Part shown: positions 11,217 to 22,023 of the stretch, piece after piece | How the letters are laid out: every line of letters starts with the position of its first letter | Position numbering within the stretch: the stretch's first letter is position 1 | Assembly (NCBI GenBank): GCA_033065855.1 | Contig: JAVXUO010002709.1 | Location: 1 to 64,000, forward strand | DNA from: Escallonia rubra | Taxonomy: Eukaryota > Streptophyta > Magnoliopsida > Escalloniales > Escalloniaceae | Reading direction: 5' to 3' | Length of the DNA stretch: 64,000 nt | Translations under genes and position numbers: made by a program | Notes under the pieces: generated by a model | Database searches by the model: none | Told to the model about the DNA's origin: nothing | Seen by the model: only the letters and a program-made list of their open reading frames with translations

Positions 11217-13513
11217 TGGTAATTTGATTTCTATTTCCGTAAAACCCCCGTTTTGGTTTTTGCTGAATATCATTTTTTCCCTGTATGTATGTATGTCGCA
11301 TCCTTTAGCAACAAGCATGACTCTCTTTAGTGGCTCTTGGGATATAGCGACAAATGCCGCGGCAACTTCAGACACAAGAACCATTTGCTGAATATCATTT
11401 TTTTTTCCTTCAATTTTTGTTCATTACTAGTTTATCTATCCAACATAGTCTATGGTTCTATTGTCCATTTGCAACCTTACACAACTAGTATTATTTTGTA
11501 ATATGTATTATCTTTTGTGCATACATGCACTCTAGTCTACTACCATCCAGTGTTGTAATGTTCTGATAGATAGATTATATTTGACATTGTAAGCCAGCGT
11601 TTGAAGGCTTATCGGGGCGTTGGCGAGACGGAGATGGTGGAGAATTAGTGGGTTTGGCGTTCGTCAGGGTGGATGTGTGTCCGGCCGGAATGGTTGAAAT
11701 ATGTCGAAGACAATCTTGTCATGTAGACGAGATTGTCTACTAGTCTATTGAAAAGGAGGTTTCTGTATCTTTTTGTTTAGCTGCAGGGCCAAGTGATATT
11801 TATTTCATAAATTTTATAACAGCTCCAATCACAACATTAATTGCTAGGATTTAGGGATATAATTCTCTGAACAGATTTCGTATGCCCTCTGGTGACAATT
11901 CTGTCGCCCTCGCACTAACCATAGGGCTTTAGTTTGAAGGCAGGAAACTGAGCAACCGATAGGTATGGTACGGTACGGTTGCAAGGCAGTTGGTTGAATT
12001 GATCAAAGGCGTTTTGTTGTCTACAGGGTAATGTTGATCTCATCGAGCATACTTTAATTTCTACTTGTCGTATTTTAAACTAAAGAGAGTGATGAGTATC
12101 ATAAATACTGCATATTCTTACCTTTGTCTTTTTGGAATCGTAAATCGGCACAAGAAGTAACCAAAATAAATGTGAAAGGTAGTGAAAACATCCGCTACAC
12201 GGGTGATAAAACTTGTGGTAGCATGTGGGTTTCTCCTGTGCCTCGTCTGCAGCTCTAAAAACTTCAGCTGAGTGTAAGCGTGCATACCCGCTCACTATAG
12301 TATCTATGGAAGTCGCAATAAGTACTTTGGCTGTAAGCCATTGCCTTCCTAGATACATTCAGTGTGTTGCAAGTCAAGTAGAGCGTAGGATTTGAGGATT
12401 TAAAGGGCAAGGAGAGGTGCAGCTGATTTGGCTGGACGCTTAGATGCAGACATGGAAATGAACAAAGGAAGAATAGGGAAACGATCTTGGCGTCACACCT
12501 GGAGTTCTTAGGCATCCACCTATAATTATAAAACCTAGGCATCACAACTAGGGTTCTTCAGCATCACTCACACTCAAGAGAAGATGCATCACACATCAAG
12601 CTGGAATTTTTCTTGTCACAAAAAATTGCAAAAAAAGAAAGCTAGTACATCAATTTTAGAGCAGCAATATAAATTCCAGAGGCTGGAATCAAGGGATTCT
12701 TCTGCGCGAAATCAGCCAATTGCACATCTGAAATCAGGGAGGGTTTTCAACATTTCCGTAGCAGAAAATTAGAAGCAGTTATGATATGTTTTCCAGAATA
12801 AAATCTGCAAGAAAATCAGCTAGAAGTCAGCCATAAACCTTACAAAATGGCTCCTTTCCATGTTGAGCTTGAGCCTTTAATTAAGCCTTTGGACCAATGT
12901 TATACTTCCTTCAAATTAAACTAACTGGCCCCCGTTTGATCCCTTAGGCCTTCAATTATTGCTCTCTTGGACTCTATATCATCTTCCTCCGGTTAGAGGA
13001 AATTCGTCCTCGAGTTTCAAGATGTCTTGGTATTAGACTCGAGAAGTTTTCATCTTCACACAACCGTGTTCTCTTAAATTGAGGTCTGAGTCGTTGAACC
13101 TTTGTGGAACCACATGATCAATCATTGCAGTTTGCTGGTAAAAGTCCAACATCTTTCTTTTGTTTTCAAACTCAACCTGGTCCCTAATCGACCACCTTGA
13201 GTAAGAGGGGGATATTAGAGTCAACCATGTAAACTATAAAATCTCGTTAATTTATTCCTTCGATTATGTCAATTCTTAATATCTTCCTTGTATTTAGATC
13301 AACTTTCTACTTACACAAAAATACACAAACAATATTATGTTTGAACTCTAGTTATCAACTGGTGTCTAAAGAGTTAAAAACTTTTAAAAGCTAAAAAATT
13401 TCTTACCAGAATTAGGGAAGTCTTGAACAAATCATAATGCGACGCTCTTTTGTTATTGTAGGTCACTCTAGTGTAGAAACCTCTCTTGAATAGGGATTGA
13501 GTACTCGTTTTTG
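11217..13513. other. No gene identified; downstream region
   Basis: This holds the untranslated tail of the small gene and AT-rich DNA. On the minus strand near 12983-13015 a short stretch reads LEDEFPLTGGR then stop. It resembles the extreme end of a retrotransposon pol frame, but nothing else supports an element here. A minus-strand open frame at 13033-13224 has no family I recognise. Confidence 0.4.
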
Positions 13514-13521
13514 TTCACGGC

Positions 13522-14128
13522 CAGGGGCGATCCAGGAAGTCCAACCGCGGGGGGGGGGGGGGGGTGTTGTTAATATAAAAACATTGGCGGCTAACATAAA
13601 AGAATTCACGTCACGATTTGAATATGTTAAATGCAAAATAGATTGCTCAATTTAACTAATAATCATATAATTTCACTATTCATAGTGCTTTATTTAACTT
13701 GGTAAATTTAGTAAACAACAAACTACTAATCTTGCATAAAGAAACTTAAGTCTTACTGTATATATGTATTACTAGTGTAATTACCAATTGTATGATGACA
13801 ATAGTCATACATAAGTTAACATAATAAGAATTTAAACTAAAAAAAGAACTAACATTGATCTATTAGTGTTTCCTTTATAATGTGAAGATTTAGAATTTGG
13901 AAGAATGAATATGGACAAGGAAAGCTAATGACTACAAAAGCCAGTGGCATAAAAAGAAAAGTAAAAAAATATAACAAAATGAAACTCTAATACATTTATA
14001 AATGGCGGCATTTTAATAAATAACATAATTACCTATTATTTAAAACAACTAAAAAAATTCTCAAAATTGGGGGGTGCCATGCCCCTTCCCCCCCCCCCCC
14101 CCCCAGTCATACTTGTGCTCCGCCGCTG
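13522..14128. mobile_element. Non-autonomous hAT element, CAGGGGCG ends
   Basis: The left end is caggggcgatccagg. The right end is gctccgccgctg, near-reverse-complement to caggggcggagc. Flanks are ttcacggc (13514-13521) and ttcacgtc (14129-14136), an 8-bp target duplication with one mismatch, as expected for hAT elements. The 607-bp body is AT-rich and codes for nothing. A run of 16 G follows the left end and a run of 17 C precedes the right end, at matching subterminal positions. Confidence 0.85.
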
Positions 14129-14136
14129 TTCACGTC

Positions 14137-14496
14137 TGCCTACTTCTTATGACCGCATTCGGTTGGTGTGCTCTGGCATGGTAGTATAGGTTTCCCTAGT
14201 GTGTGTGTGTGCTTTTTTTTTTTTTTATCATTTTCCTCTATACCTGCATGTGCTTAATATCTTGTGATATATGCTAGATTTGAGGGTTTGCCTGTCGGCT
14301 GTTCATGGCGCGTCATTGTGTTGATCGATCTGTGGTGTCGGAGCATCCCATGGTGCTAAGGTTGTTTTTCTGCGCGGAATAGCTGTTCGTCATGTTGAGT
14401 AAGGTGGGTTTGGTGGGACCTATATCTAGGTTAGCGGGCAGGCATCGTGCTACCAGGTTAGAGAACATTAGTGAATCTGGTTAAAAAGGGCTTAAT
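14137..14496. other. Intergenic, nothing recognised
   Basis: Mixed-composition DNA with a poly-T tract near 14213-14226. No gene or repeat was identified. Confidence 0.5.
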
Positions 14497-14504
14497 CTCC
14501 TATG

Positions 14505-16100
14505 TAGGGGTGCCACTTGGGCTGGGTTAGGACGGGCTTTAACCAACCCAGCTCAGATATGGACAGGTTTAAACCCTTCACAAACAACTAATTTTAAAGT
14601 GGGTTGGTTTGAGCTTTGTTAATGTTTATATGAATAAAATAGAGTCAAAAACATTAAAACCAAGCTAACCCATAAAAAAAAAAAAAAAAAAACCAAGTCA
14701 ACGAATCTCCCTTCATTCTCTGATTTCTCTCCTTCCTCAACAGTTGGTTGAGGCGTAGCCAATTTTGCCCAAATCATTTTCTAGGGTTCCCCGACAGTCC
14801 GCTCCTGCTTCTCCGACGAAGATACAGTGGTCTCGTCATTTTCACCTTCCCAAAGACAGTGGTAGATCGGCCTGCGGCATGCCGTCGCTTTATTTCACCA
14901 TCGACAACTCGCAACGCAACTGTATCCAAAGACATCCATGTGCTCCCATACTTCTCACAAACACCAACACAACCATGAATTTGTAGAAACAATTTTTTTT
15001 TCCTAGGCAGATTTCGGCGACGTTTGAATGCACCCGAAATCGAGATCGGCATCGTCGTTCACTTGTCGCCGGGATACGCCGTAGCTGTCGGCGGCCATGG
15101 CTGCCGCCGCCCTTGGCCGTCGCGGCTATTGTTCATCCTAAAATCGGTCACCTCGCCGTCGTCGGCATCCACCGTAACTCGTTTTTTTTTCAGATTTGAT
15201 TTACCCATCTGCCGGCGGTAGTACGGGCTGGCCGGCGTCGCCTTCCGGTGTTCTCCGAGGCAGTCGCCGGTGTGCCTTCGCCCTTTGCCGCGATGCTCAA
15301 ATTCTTCTGCCGCCGTCTTCTTTTCTCCTCTTTGCGCCACCTGCTGCCTTCTTTCTCTTCTGCTTTCATTTTCTTTTCAAGACCCTTTGTCTCCTTCTTT
15401 CTTGGTTTCTTGTGTTTTCTCTTCAGACTTCTTTTTCTTTCTTTTGTTCTTCTACTTTTGTTTCTTCTTCTTCTTTTTTCTTCTTCTTTTTTTTGCTTTC
15501 AGAATACTAGGACTTTTTGTTAATGGTTTTATTCGTTCTCATGTGATTTAAAGACATGTATGAATTAAAGTGAGAGGGGATCTATTGTATTAAGTGTTTT
15601 TTCTTATTGCTTGTTTTTTTCCTCTACACATGTTGATGTTTATTTATGTTGCTAGTTTAAGGAAGACTATAGTATTTTTTTTATTATAATGGAGTTTATT
15701 ACTTGTCTTTAATGTTTGATCTATGTGTTTGTTTAGTGATTGATGTAGAAAAATTTCTTTAAAGTATTGTATTTCATCTATGACCAAATAAATTAAACTT
15801 TTCATTTATAAAAAATAAAGTATATCATATAAGTCAAATGCGAGTTATGTTAGTCTTTAGATAATGACACGAGTTGAGGATCATTTTATAAAATAAAAGA
15901 CAAAAAAAATTAACGAGATTAGTTGTACATGGGATTGTTTGGGTTAAAACCGACCCATAGTATTTTTACTTGGGTCGAGTCGGGTTGGACTTTTTTTTAC
16001 AAAAAACCCAAGTTGGGTTGGGTTGAGATGAGCTTTTAAAATGTTGGGTTTTCTCTGGTTGGGTTAAAACCCAACCCAACCGGTCTAAGTTGCACCCATA
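14505..16100. mobile_element. Non-autonomous hAT element, TAGGGGTG ends, GC-rich core
   Basis: The ends are taggggtgccacttgggc and, on the minus strand, tatgggtgcaacttagac. Both continue inwards into gggttggg-type sequence. The 8-bp target duplication ctcctatg is perfect (14497-14504 and 16101-16108). No transposase is present. The core (about 14700-15500) differs in composition from both ends: it is GC-rich with cgccgtcg words and then a long pyrimidine tract. This looks like captured promoter, leader or exon DNA, but I cannot name the source gene. Confidence 0.85.
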
Positions 16101-16257
16101 CTCCTATGGGATTATTTTCCCCCTCCCTCTAGCTGACCCCCCCCCCCTTTCCCCTTAAAGGAAAGGTTGGGTTGTTTGTTGGACCGAACTTGGTGGTAGT
16201 GGGTGTCGCTGCATTGGTGGAAGGTATTGAAGGGCTACGGTTGGTAAGGCCCTTAGG

Positions 16258-17541
16258 CAGGGGCGGAGCTAGTGTGGTACCGGGGGGGGGGGGGGAGGGG
16301 TTAATGTACCCCCTCAAATTTTGAAAAAAATAAAATATATATATATATATATAGTTTATTTCAGATTTTCATTCTCTCTCTTTCTCTCTTCTCCTCTCAA
16401 CTTTCACGACCTCTCACTCTTTCTGTGCTCACCGTCTCACGACTCACGGCTACGGGCGCCTCACTCCGGCAAATCACAGACGGGCGACGGCGGCCACGAC
16501 ACAAGCCCACGATCTGGGCTGTCTGGATCTGGATCTAAATCTACGCGCCGGTGGCGAGCTCACGGTCACTGACGACCTCACCTCAACCGGCGTCGCGACG
16601 AATGATCTTCTGCCCCTGACTCCATGTCTCCACCGGCGACAAGGGGTATGTTCCCAAATTCCAAATCGCCTTACATGATGCATCTCTTCATTCTCTTGAA
16701 TCTGCGTGGGCCTTGGGGGACTGAATGTTTGAATCATATTGTGGATGTAGACTTGTGGTGTTTGATGTTTGAGTTGAATTGGATTTTGTCAAAATAGTCA
16801 ACAGTAGCTCCGCCCCGAATGTTTGATGTTTGAATTGAAGTGGAAAACTGGTTTACACAATCAGTTCTTTGCTCTATACTACCAAAAGACAAAACCACCA
16901 ATGTTAATATCAACAACCAGAGGAAAATCTCAAGATGCTGAAGGTGTAACTGTAGTCTGTAGAAAATATCATGTTGACTGTCACATTTGTTTCAACATTA
17001 AAGCAGCAAATCAAAAACTTAGTTCAAATAGGTGATGAGTAAGAGAAGGTACAATCGGAAGTGCATAATCATACTACTATTCTTGCGAGTACAACAAAGA
17101 ATGTCAACACTGTAATTGTGTAAAGAAAAATGACTTTTACTTGACTTTACATCTTCTAGTATTTTTATCTAATAAACAGTACAACAAAAGAGGGCAAAAT
17201 CATGCTAGAGTTCCTGAATTTTACAATTTACAATCAAGAATCAACCACATTAGGCTAAAATGAACTTTATCTTAATTTAAGATTCCCCACATATTGGTGG
17301 CACTCCCAAATAGGGCAACAACACCCTTGCACTGCTTCAAACAATTGTACATATGCGAATCATATGGTTGTGCTTGAAACGTGCTTAAAACTCACTTAAT
17401 TTCACCGGATTTGTGTGCTTATTTGTGTATTATCGAAAAGTGCACTATATTTTGTTTTTGTACTATTTTACTTATAAAAAAATTTACTGATTTATATATA
17501 TTTTTAGTACTCCCTGAAATAAAATCCTGGCTCCGCCCCTG
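16258..17541. mobile_element. Non-autonomous hAT element, CAGGGGCGGAG ends
   Basis: The left end caggggcggagctag and right end ctggctccgcccctg are close inverted repeats. Just inside, the sequence taatgtaccccctcaaattttga and its right-hand partner match the element at 19376-20418, so the two belong to one family. A run of 14 G lies at 16282-16295. The target duplication is poor (cccttagg versus ttgctagg), so the flanks have decayed or rearranged. No transposase frame is present. GC-rich DNA at 16440-16640 may be foreign to the element. Confidence 0.8.
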
Positions 17542-18178
17542 TTGCTAGGCAAGTGTTTTCTTGTTGAGAGGTGGGGTGGTGTTTGTTTCGTAGAGGAAAC
17601 AAGGATCGGAGGTAGGATGGCTTAACGTGGTGTTCTACGGTAGGCAAAGGTGGTGTGGTGGGCAGTTGGTGATTGCACTTCTAGCTCTACCGGCGATGGT
17701 GTGGCGTGCAGTAATAAGCTTGGATGTTGCCGTGTGTGGTGGTTTCGGGGCATGAATTTTTTGGGAGTTCAGGTGTCAGGTTCACGTGGAACTAGTGACA
17801 GGTGTTGCTAGGTTATTTGTCATGTGACAAGACAATCCGTTCATTTGGCCTGATCCTACTCTAGAGAAAAAAGTGGTTTTATTTATTTATTGTTGTTGAT
17901 TATCGTTTGGCCGGCCACCTTGTTGGCTTTTAGTTTATGCTATTTAATTATCTCGTGCACTTTCTTTATAGACTAATTTCTTATTGTGATGCATACCGGA
18001 TGAGGATGTCATTCATGTATGTGTGTATTTTCTTACCCCTAGTGGACAGGTGTAACTTGACTGCTTTGCAGTCTCAACATCTGAACCTGTTATGGATCCA
18101 ATGGGGTTGAGTGCGACTCACCCCAAGCACATCTGACACCATTGCATGGGCAACGCCATGCCTAAACCGCCAAACTAA
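17542..18178. other. Intergenic, nothing recognised
   Basis: GT-rich in its first half. I see no gene, repeat or element end. Confidence 0.5.
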
Positions 18179-18180
18179 TA

Positions 18181-18542
18181 CTCCCTCCGTCCTTAAAAGA
18201 TCGATTCATTTGATTTTACACGTATATTAAGGATTTAGGTTATATATTGTATATCTTTTCCATTTTACCATTTAGATAGAGTGGGGAAGAGAGTGGGCCA
18301 TAAGAGAGAAAATTGGTCGGTAGAGTGTTAAATGTGGAGAGAGAAATAGGATAAAAAAGTGTAAAGTGGTGGGCCAGAAGAGAGAAAATGAGTTGGTAGA
18401 GAATTAAATGTGGTGAGAGAAATATAATAAAAAATATATAAATGTAAAAATACCTACATAATCTTTCATAATTTGGAAATGATCCATTTTTGTGGGACGG
18501 CTCAAAAAGGAAATATAATTAGTTTTTTAGGGACGGGTGGAG
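18181..18542. mobile_element. Stowaway-type MITE (Tc1/mariner)
   Basis: The element starts ctccctccgtccttaaaa and ends ttttagggacgggtggag, inverted repeats of the widespread plant ctccctccgt family. It is flanked by TA on both sides. The 362-bp body is AT-rich and non-coding. Confidence 0.88.
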
Positions 18543-18544
18543 TA

Positions 18545-19367
18545 ATAAAAAGCAACTACACTCCAAAATATTTATCAATTGTACCATGACAGTAACATTT
18601 ACAAATAATTGTTACAATCAAATTTTCCTATCCACAATTAGTGACGGATGTACCCATGCTAATTTCTTCGGCTCATCAATTTCTTCTTAACTTCAAATCG
18701 CCTCTTGATACTATTCACCAAAAATGTCATATAATAGGATGAACTGTAAAGCCCAATAAGAGTCCAACTAACAAATTTAACTAGGAAGGCAATTTTCTCA
18801 AAAGTCCTAACAATGCAACTTTATAAAAAACACGCACTTTAACTCAACAACCCTTCATAACTATGGCCAGATTCTCGGATTATGGCAAGTCCAAAATTAC
18901 AAAGCCATACCGGGTCCAAAGTCAGTTCCGAAATTTGTCCAAAATCCTAACCCTAAAGGATGGTCCAAAATATAGTCAGGCCGAAAGTTCAAAACATTGC
19001 TCATTTTTGCATTTACAAAAATATTACATTTTTCACCATAAAAGAATAATTTGACTCAAAACCAATCTCTATCTTATGAGCCACATAATCACAAGTTTGA
19101 TATGAGTTTAACGCATAAAAACGGGGCGTAAATATTTTCACGAAATATATGTAAAGAAAAGAGAGGTTACGTCTATAAGGAAAATGCCACGCAAGATAGG
19201 AGGACACTTACCCCTTGACGGATAGACTTGTGAATACTAGCACCTTTACTTCATTCATAATCTCGTGTGTCCATGCACCTACGTACGTACAGCTTTATTG
19301 CATTTCTTCCTCGATCCTATTCCCTTTTTCTATATTTTCTCTTAAAACTCACACCTGATCCAGGAAA
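18545..19367. other. Intergenic, AT-rich
   Basis: No coding frame or element terminus recognised. Confidence 0.5.
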
Positions 19368-19375
19368 ATTCCATT

Positions 19376-19399
19376 CAGGGGCGGAGCCCCGCTTGTACG

Positions 19400-19448
<49 letters not shown>

Positions 19449-20418
19449 CTAATGTACCCCCTCAGATTTTGAGGAATTTTATATATATATATAGAGAGAG
19501 AAAGAGAGGGAGAGAGAGTTTTTTTTTTCACTTGCAATCACACAAACCTTGTTTTGATGAAGCTCTATTTTCAGTGAGGATGATGGCTTTGGACAGAGAG
19601 AAAATGGGAGAAAGATTGGGAAAAAGAAGGAAAACTAGAGAAACAAGGAGAGAAGAGAGAGAGCTAAGAGGTGAGGAAAGGGCACCACCCACTCACACAT
19701 CAAATAGAGAGGGCCTGGGGAGTGGTATCAGGTTCTTCTCTCCACCCAAGAGCAGGTTTCTACCATTTTAACGGCATGATTCCCCCGATCTGTGAATATG
19801 CGTGAACAGAGGAGAAAAAAAAATTCTTAGAGAGAGAGAGAGAAGAAGCCACGGTTTCTTCTCCAAATCTTGGGGAGAAGAGAGAAGAAGCCACAGAAAA
19901 AAAAATCTTAAGGAGCCTGGGTGGGTGGGGGTGTTGAAAAGGGGGGCGTGGGAGGAGTACTCTACAAATCTGTCAACATCTTGTACCTACCCAAGAAGAA
20001 GCCACTGTTTCTTCTCCATTCTTTATTGCTGATTTTTATCATGCAATGCTGGGGAAGCAAATGTCCTTTTGGCCCCCTGATTTCCGGTGAATTTACACAC
20101 TGGCGCTCCACCATTGACGCTAGGCGACAAGGTTCTTTAAATCGGTTATAATTCTCCCTCTCTTTTCTTTTGCTCTTTATAAATTACCAGCTTATTATTG
20201 CTGCCGTAGGGAGTAACATCCACTGTTTCACCGGTCTGAGGAAAGTTCGCGTGATATTTTTCTTGATTTAAAATATATAACATATTATTAAATAATTAAG
20301 AAGGTACTAAGAAGTTAAAAAAATACACTATGTTTGTGTGTTATTTAACTAATAAGTTTTTTGATTGATTTCAATATATTTTTAGCCCCCCTGAGATGAA
20401 ATCCTGGCTCAGCCACTG
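19376..20418. mobile_element. Non-autonomous hAT element with 48-G tract
   Basis: The left end is caggggcggagcc and the right end ggctcagccactg. The 8-bp target duplication attccatt is perfect (19368-19375 and 20419-20426). The inner ends match the element at 16258-17541. The body has GA-rich low-complexity sequence and no transposase. Confidence 0.9.
19401..19448 (+). repeat. Homopolymer of 48 G
   Basis: An uninterrupted G run lies 25 bp inside the left end of the hAT element. Its true length may be uncertain because homopolymers this long are hard to sequence. Confidence 0.85.
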
Positions 20419-20772
20419 ATTCCATTGCCACCGGATTGTTTCTAACTTCCATGAAATGGGATCACATGCACCCAATAAGTCACATTTACCCACTTTCATA
20501 TTTTGTTTCTTCCTTTTGTCTCTTGTTCTAGTATGCCTCTTAATTCCTCTTACTTAATCTAAGTACACACACAATTAAAGGCTTCCTTAGCAAAAATAGG
20601 CTATTGAATTACGCCATCCAACCCCATTAAGTTATTCCCCTGAAACGTGTGGTCCATGTGACGGCATGAAGTTGCCATTAACTACGTAATGCTATGCATA
20701 AAACCCATTTTAGTTAAACTTTTAACCCACCATTGAAAATACACGTAATACTCAACACATCCATAAAAATTA

Positions 20773-21014
20773 GGGTTAATTTTACGCTACACCCCGTACT
20801 TAGGGGTCAGTTGCACCCAACACCTTATGGTTCTAATTTTGGCACCCGCACCAAACTTTTGAAAAATCTTGGCACCCAACACCAGATGACGGTCAAGAGG
20901 CACTTTGACCACACGTCTGTTAGTTTTTCATGGGCAAAATAGTCTTATTGCCCCTTAAAGCATACATGTCATCCAGTCAGCTACACATGGCCCAATTGGG
21001 CTCTCCACGTCACC
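20773..21014 (+). repeat. Pack-MULE left inverted repeat
   Basis: Matches the reverse complement of about 21804-22013. Shared blocks include tacttaggggtcagttgcac, tgttagtttttca and ttattgcccc. Confidence 0.88.
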
Positions 21015-21067
21015 AGCTCTGGACTTCTGGTCTCTAAACTCTCACCCACAGCATCTCCCCATCAACA

Positions 21068-21634
21068 ATGGGTTGTTGTCTTAGCACCACGCCCCCCAAA
21101 ACAAACCACCCACATTCCATCCCTTCGACCCACCACCACCACCATTTGCCTAAATCTGGCTCCGATGGCAGAGACCCACCACCTCCACCGCCAGTACTGG
21201 AGGAAGAGACCGTGAAAGAAGTCCTCTCGGAAACCCCCATCCCAAAATCACCAACACCGGTAGTAGCAGACAGCACCAAACGGCCCAGAGTCCAAGAACC
21301 CAAGGTTGAATCACTGGCTCCGCCAAATCCGACGGACGAGATCGTCTCTGAGGTCTCCGAGATCTGCAACTTCAGCGGCAGCTTCTCGACTACGACGGTG
21401 ACCGACGTGAGGGACGATGACGGTGGAGAAGTGACACAAAGGGTCCGTAAGTCTCCTGCGAAGATCCTGAGAAAACGGCCGTACTCCGGCGAACTCCCCA
21501 GAACGACAGAGAAGGGCGCCCGATCTCCGGTCAGAAGGTCGGCTCCATCGCCGGTCCCGGCAAGGACAGTGACGGGTCAGCGGGGGAATGTGGGGCCGGC
21601 TAATGGCATCCGGCGAGATCCCAGCGAAAGATGA
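21068..21634 (+). CDS. Captured host gene 5' part, MGCC-type proline-rich protein, 188 aa
   Basis: An uninterrupted 188-codon frame starts 53 bp inside the left inverted repeat. The N-terminus MGCC has glycine 2 and cysteines 3-4, a typical myristoylation and palmitoylation signal for membrane anchoring. A His/Pro-rich stretch follows, then the acidic box VLEEETVKEVLSETPIPK, then a basic C-terminal half (RVRKSPAKILRKRPYSGE, SPVRRSAPSP). I recognise the box and the basic repeats from an uncharacterised plant family annotated as serine/arginine-repetitive-matrix-like, whose members are longer. The end at 21634 is followed by ctaggtaac, which could be the donor site of the parental exon, so the copy probably stops where the parent was spliced. 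There is no frameshift or premature stop in the captured part. Whether it is transcribed is unknown. Confidence 0.75.
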   Translation: MGCCLSTTPPKTNHPHSIPSTHHHHHLPKSGSDGRDPPPPPPVLEEETVKEVLSETPIPKSPTPVVADSTKRPRVQEPKVESLAPPNPTDEIVSEVSEICNFSGSFSTTTVTDVRDDDGGEVTQRVRKSPAKILRKRPYSGELPRTTEKGARSPVRRSAPSPVPARTVTGQRGNVGPANGIRRDPSER

Positions 21635-21803
21635 ATCTAGGTAACGGTACTGCGATAGGCTCCATCTCCCTACGAATCGCCGATCGATATGCCCCTCGAA
21701 TAAACAGTTGGGAAATTTTGTAATTGGGGATTAATTAGGGCTTTCTAATTTACCGTTTGAGGGATATGTGGAAAGAGAGATAGAATCAGGGTTGTTGGGG
21801 GGA

Positions 21804-22013
21804 AATGACGTGGGTAGCCAATTGGCCATGTGTCACTAACTGGGATGACATGTAAGCTTTAGGGGCAATAATCCCATTTTGCCCCTGAAAAACTAACAGC
21901 CGGGTAGGCAGAAGGCAGTTTGACCGTCATTTGGTGTTGGGTGCAAATTTTAAAACCCTAGGGTACTGGGTGCAACTGACCCCTAAGTACAAGGTGCTGG
22001 GTAAAATGAACCC
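21804..22013 (-). repeat. Pack-MULE right inverted repeat
   Basis: Reverse-complement partner of 20773-21014, slightly shorter and diverged by scattered substitutions and small gaps. Confidence 0.85.
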
Positions 22014-22023
22014 ATAAAAATTA

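Larger units (their letters stand above)
20773..22013. mobile_element. Pack-MULE with ~0.2-kb inverted repeats and a captured ORF
   Basis: The terminal sequences are gggttaattttacgctacac and, on the minus strand, gggttcattttacccagcac. The arms continue to match for about 240 bp on the left (20773-21014) and 210 bp on the right (about 21804-22013). A perfect 10-bp direct repeat ataaaaatta flanks the element (20763-20772 and 22014-22023). Long inverted repeats plus a 9-11-bp target duplication are the mark of Mutator-like elements. Between the arms lies a host-type coding sequence and no transposase, so this is a Pack-MULE. Confidence 0.92.

Noticed and set aside
13033..13224. Minus-strand 63-codon frame as a host gene
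   Set aside because: No family recognised, no splice partners, AT-rich setting; possibly retrotransposon debris.
15196..15551. Three overlapping Phe/Ser/Leu-rich frames
   Set aside because: Pyrimidine-tract translation in all three frames; no membrane-protein pattern beyond composition.
19267..19771. Gly-rich, Pro-rich and Arg/Glu-rich frames in the hAT element
   Set aside because: Produced by the G48 run and GA-rich low-complexity DNA.
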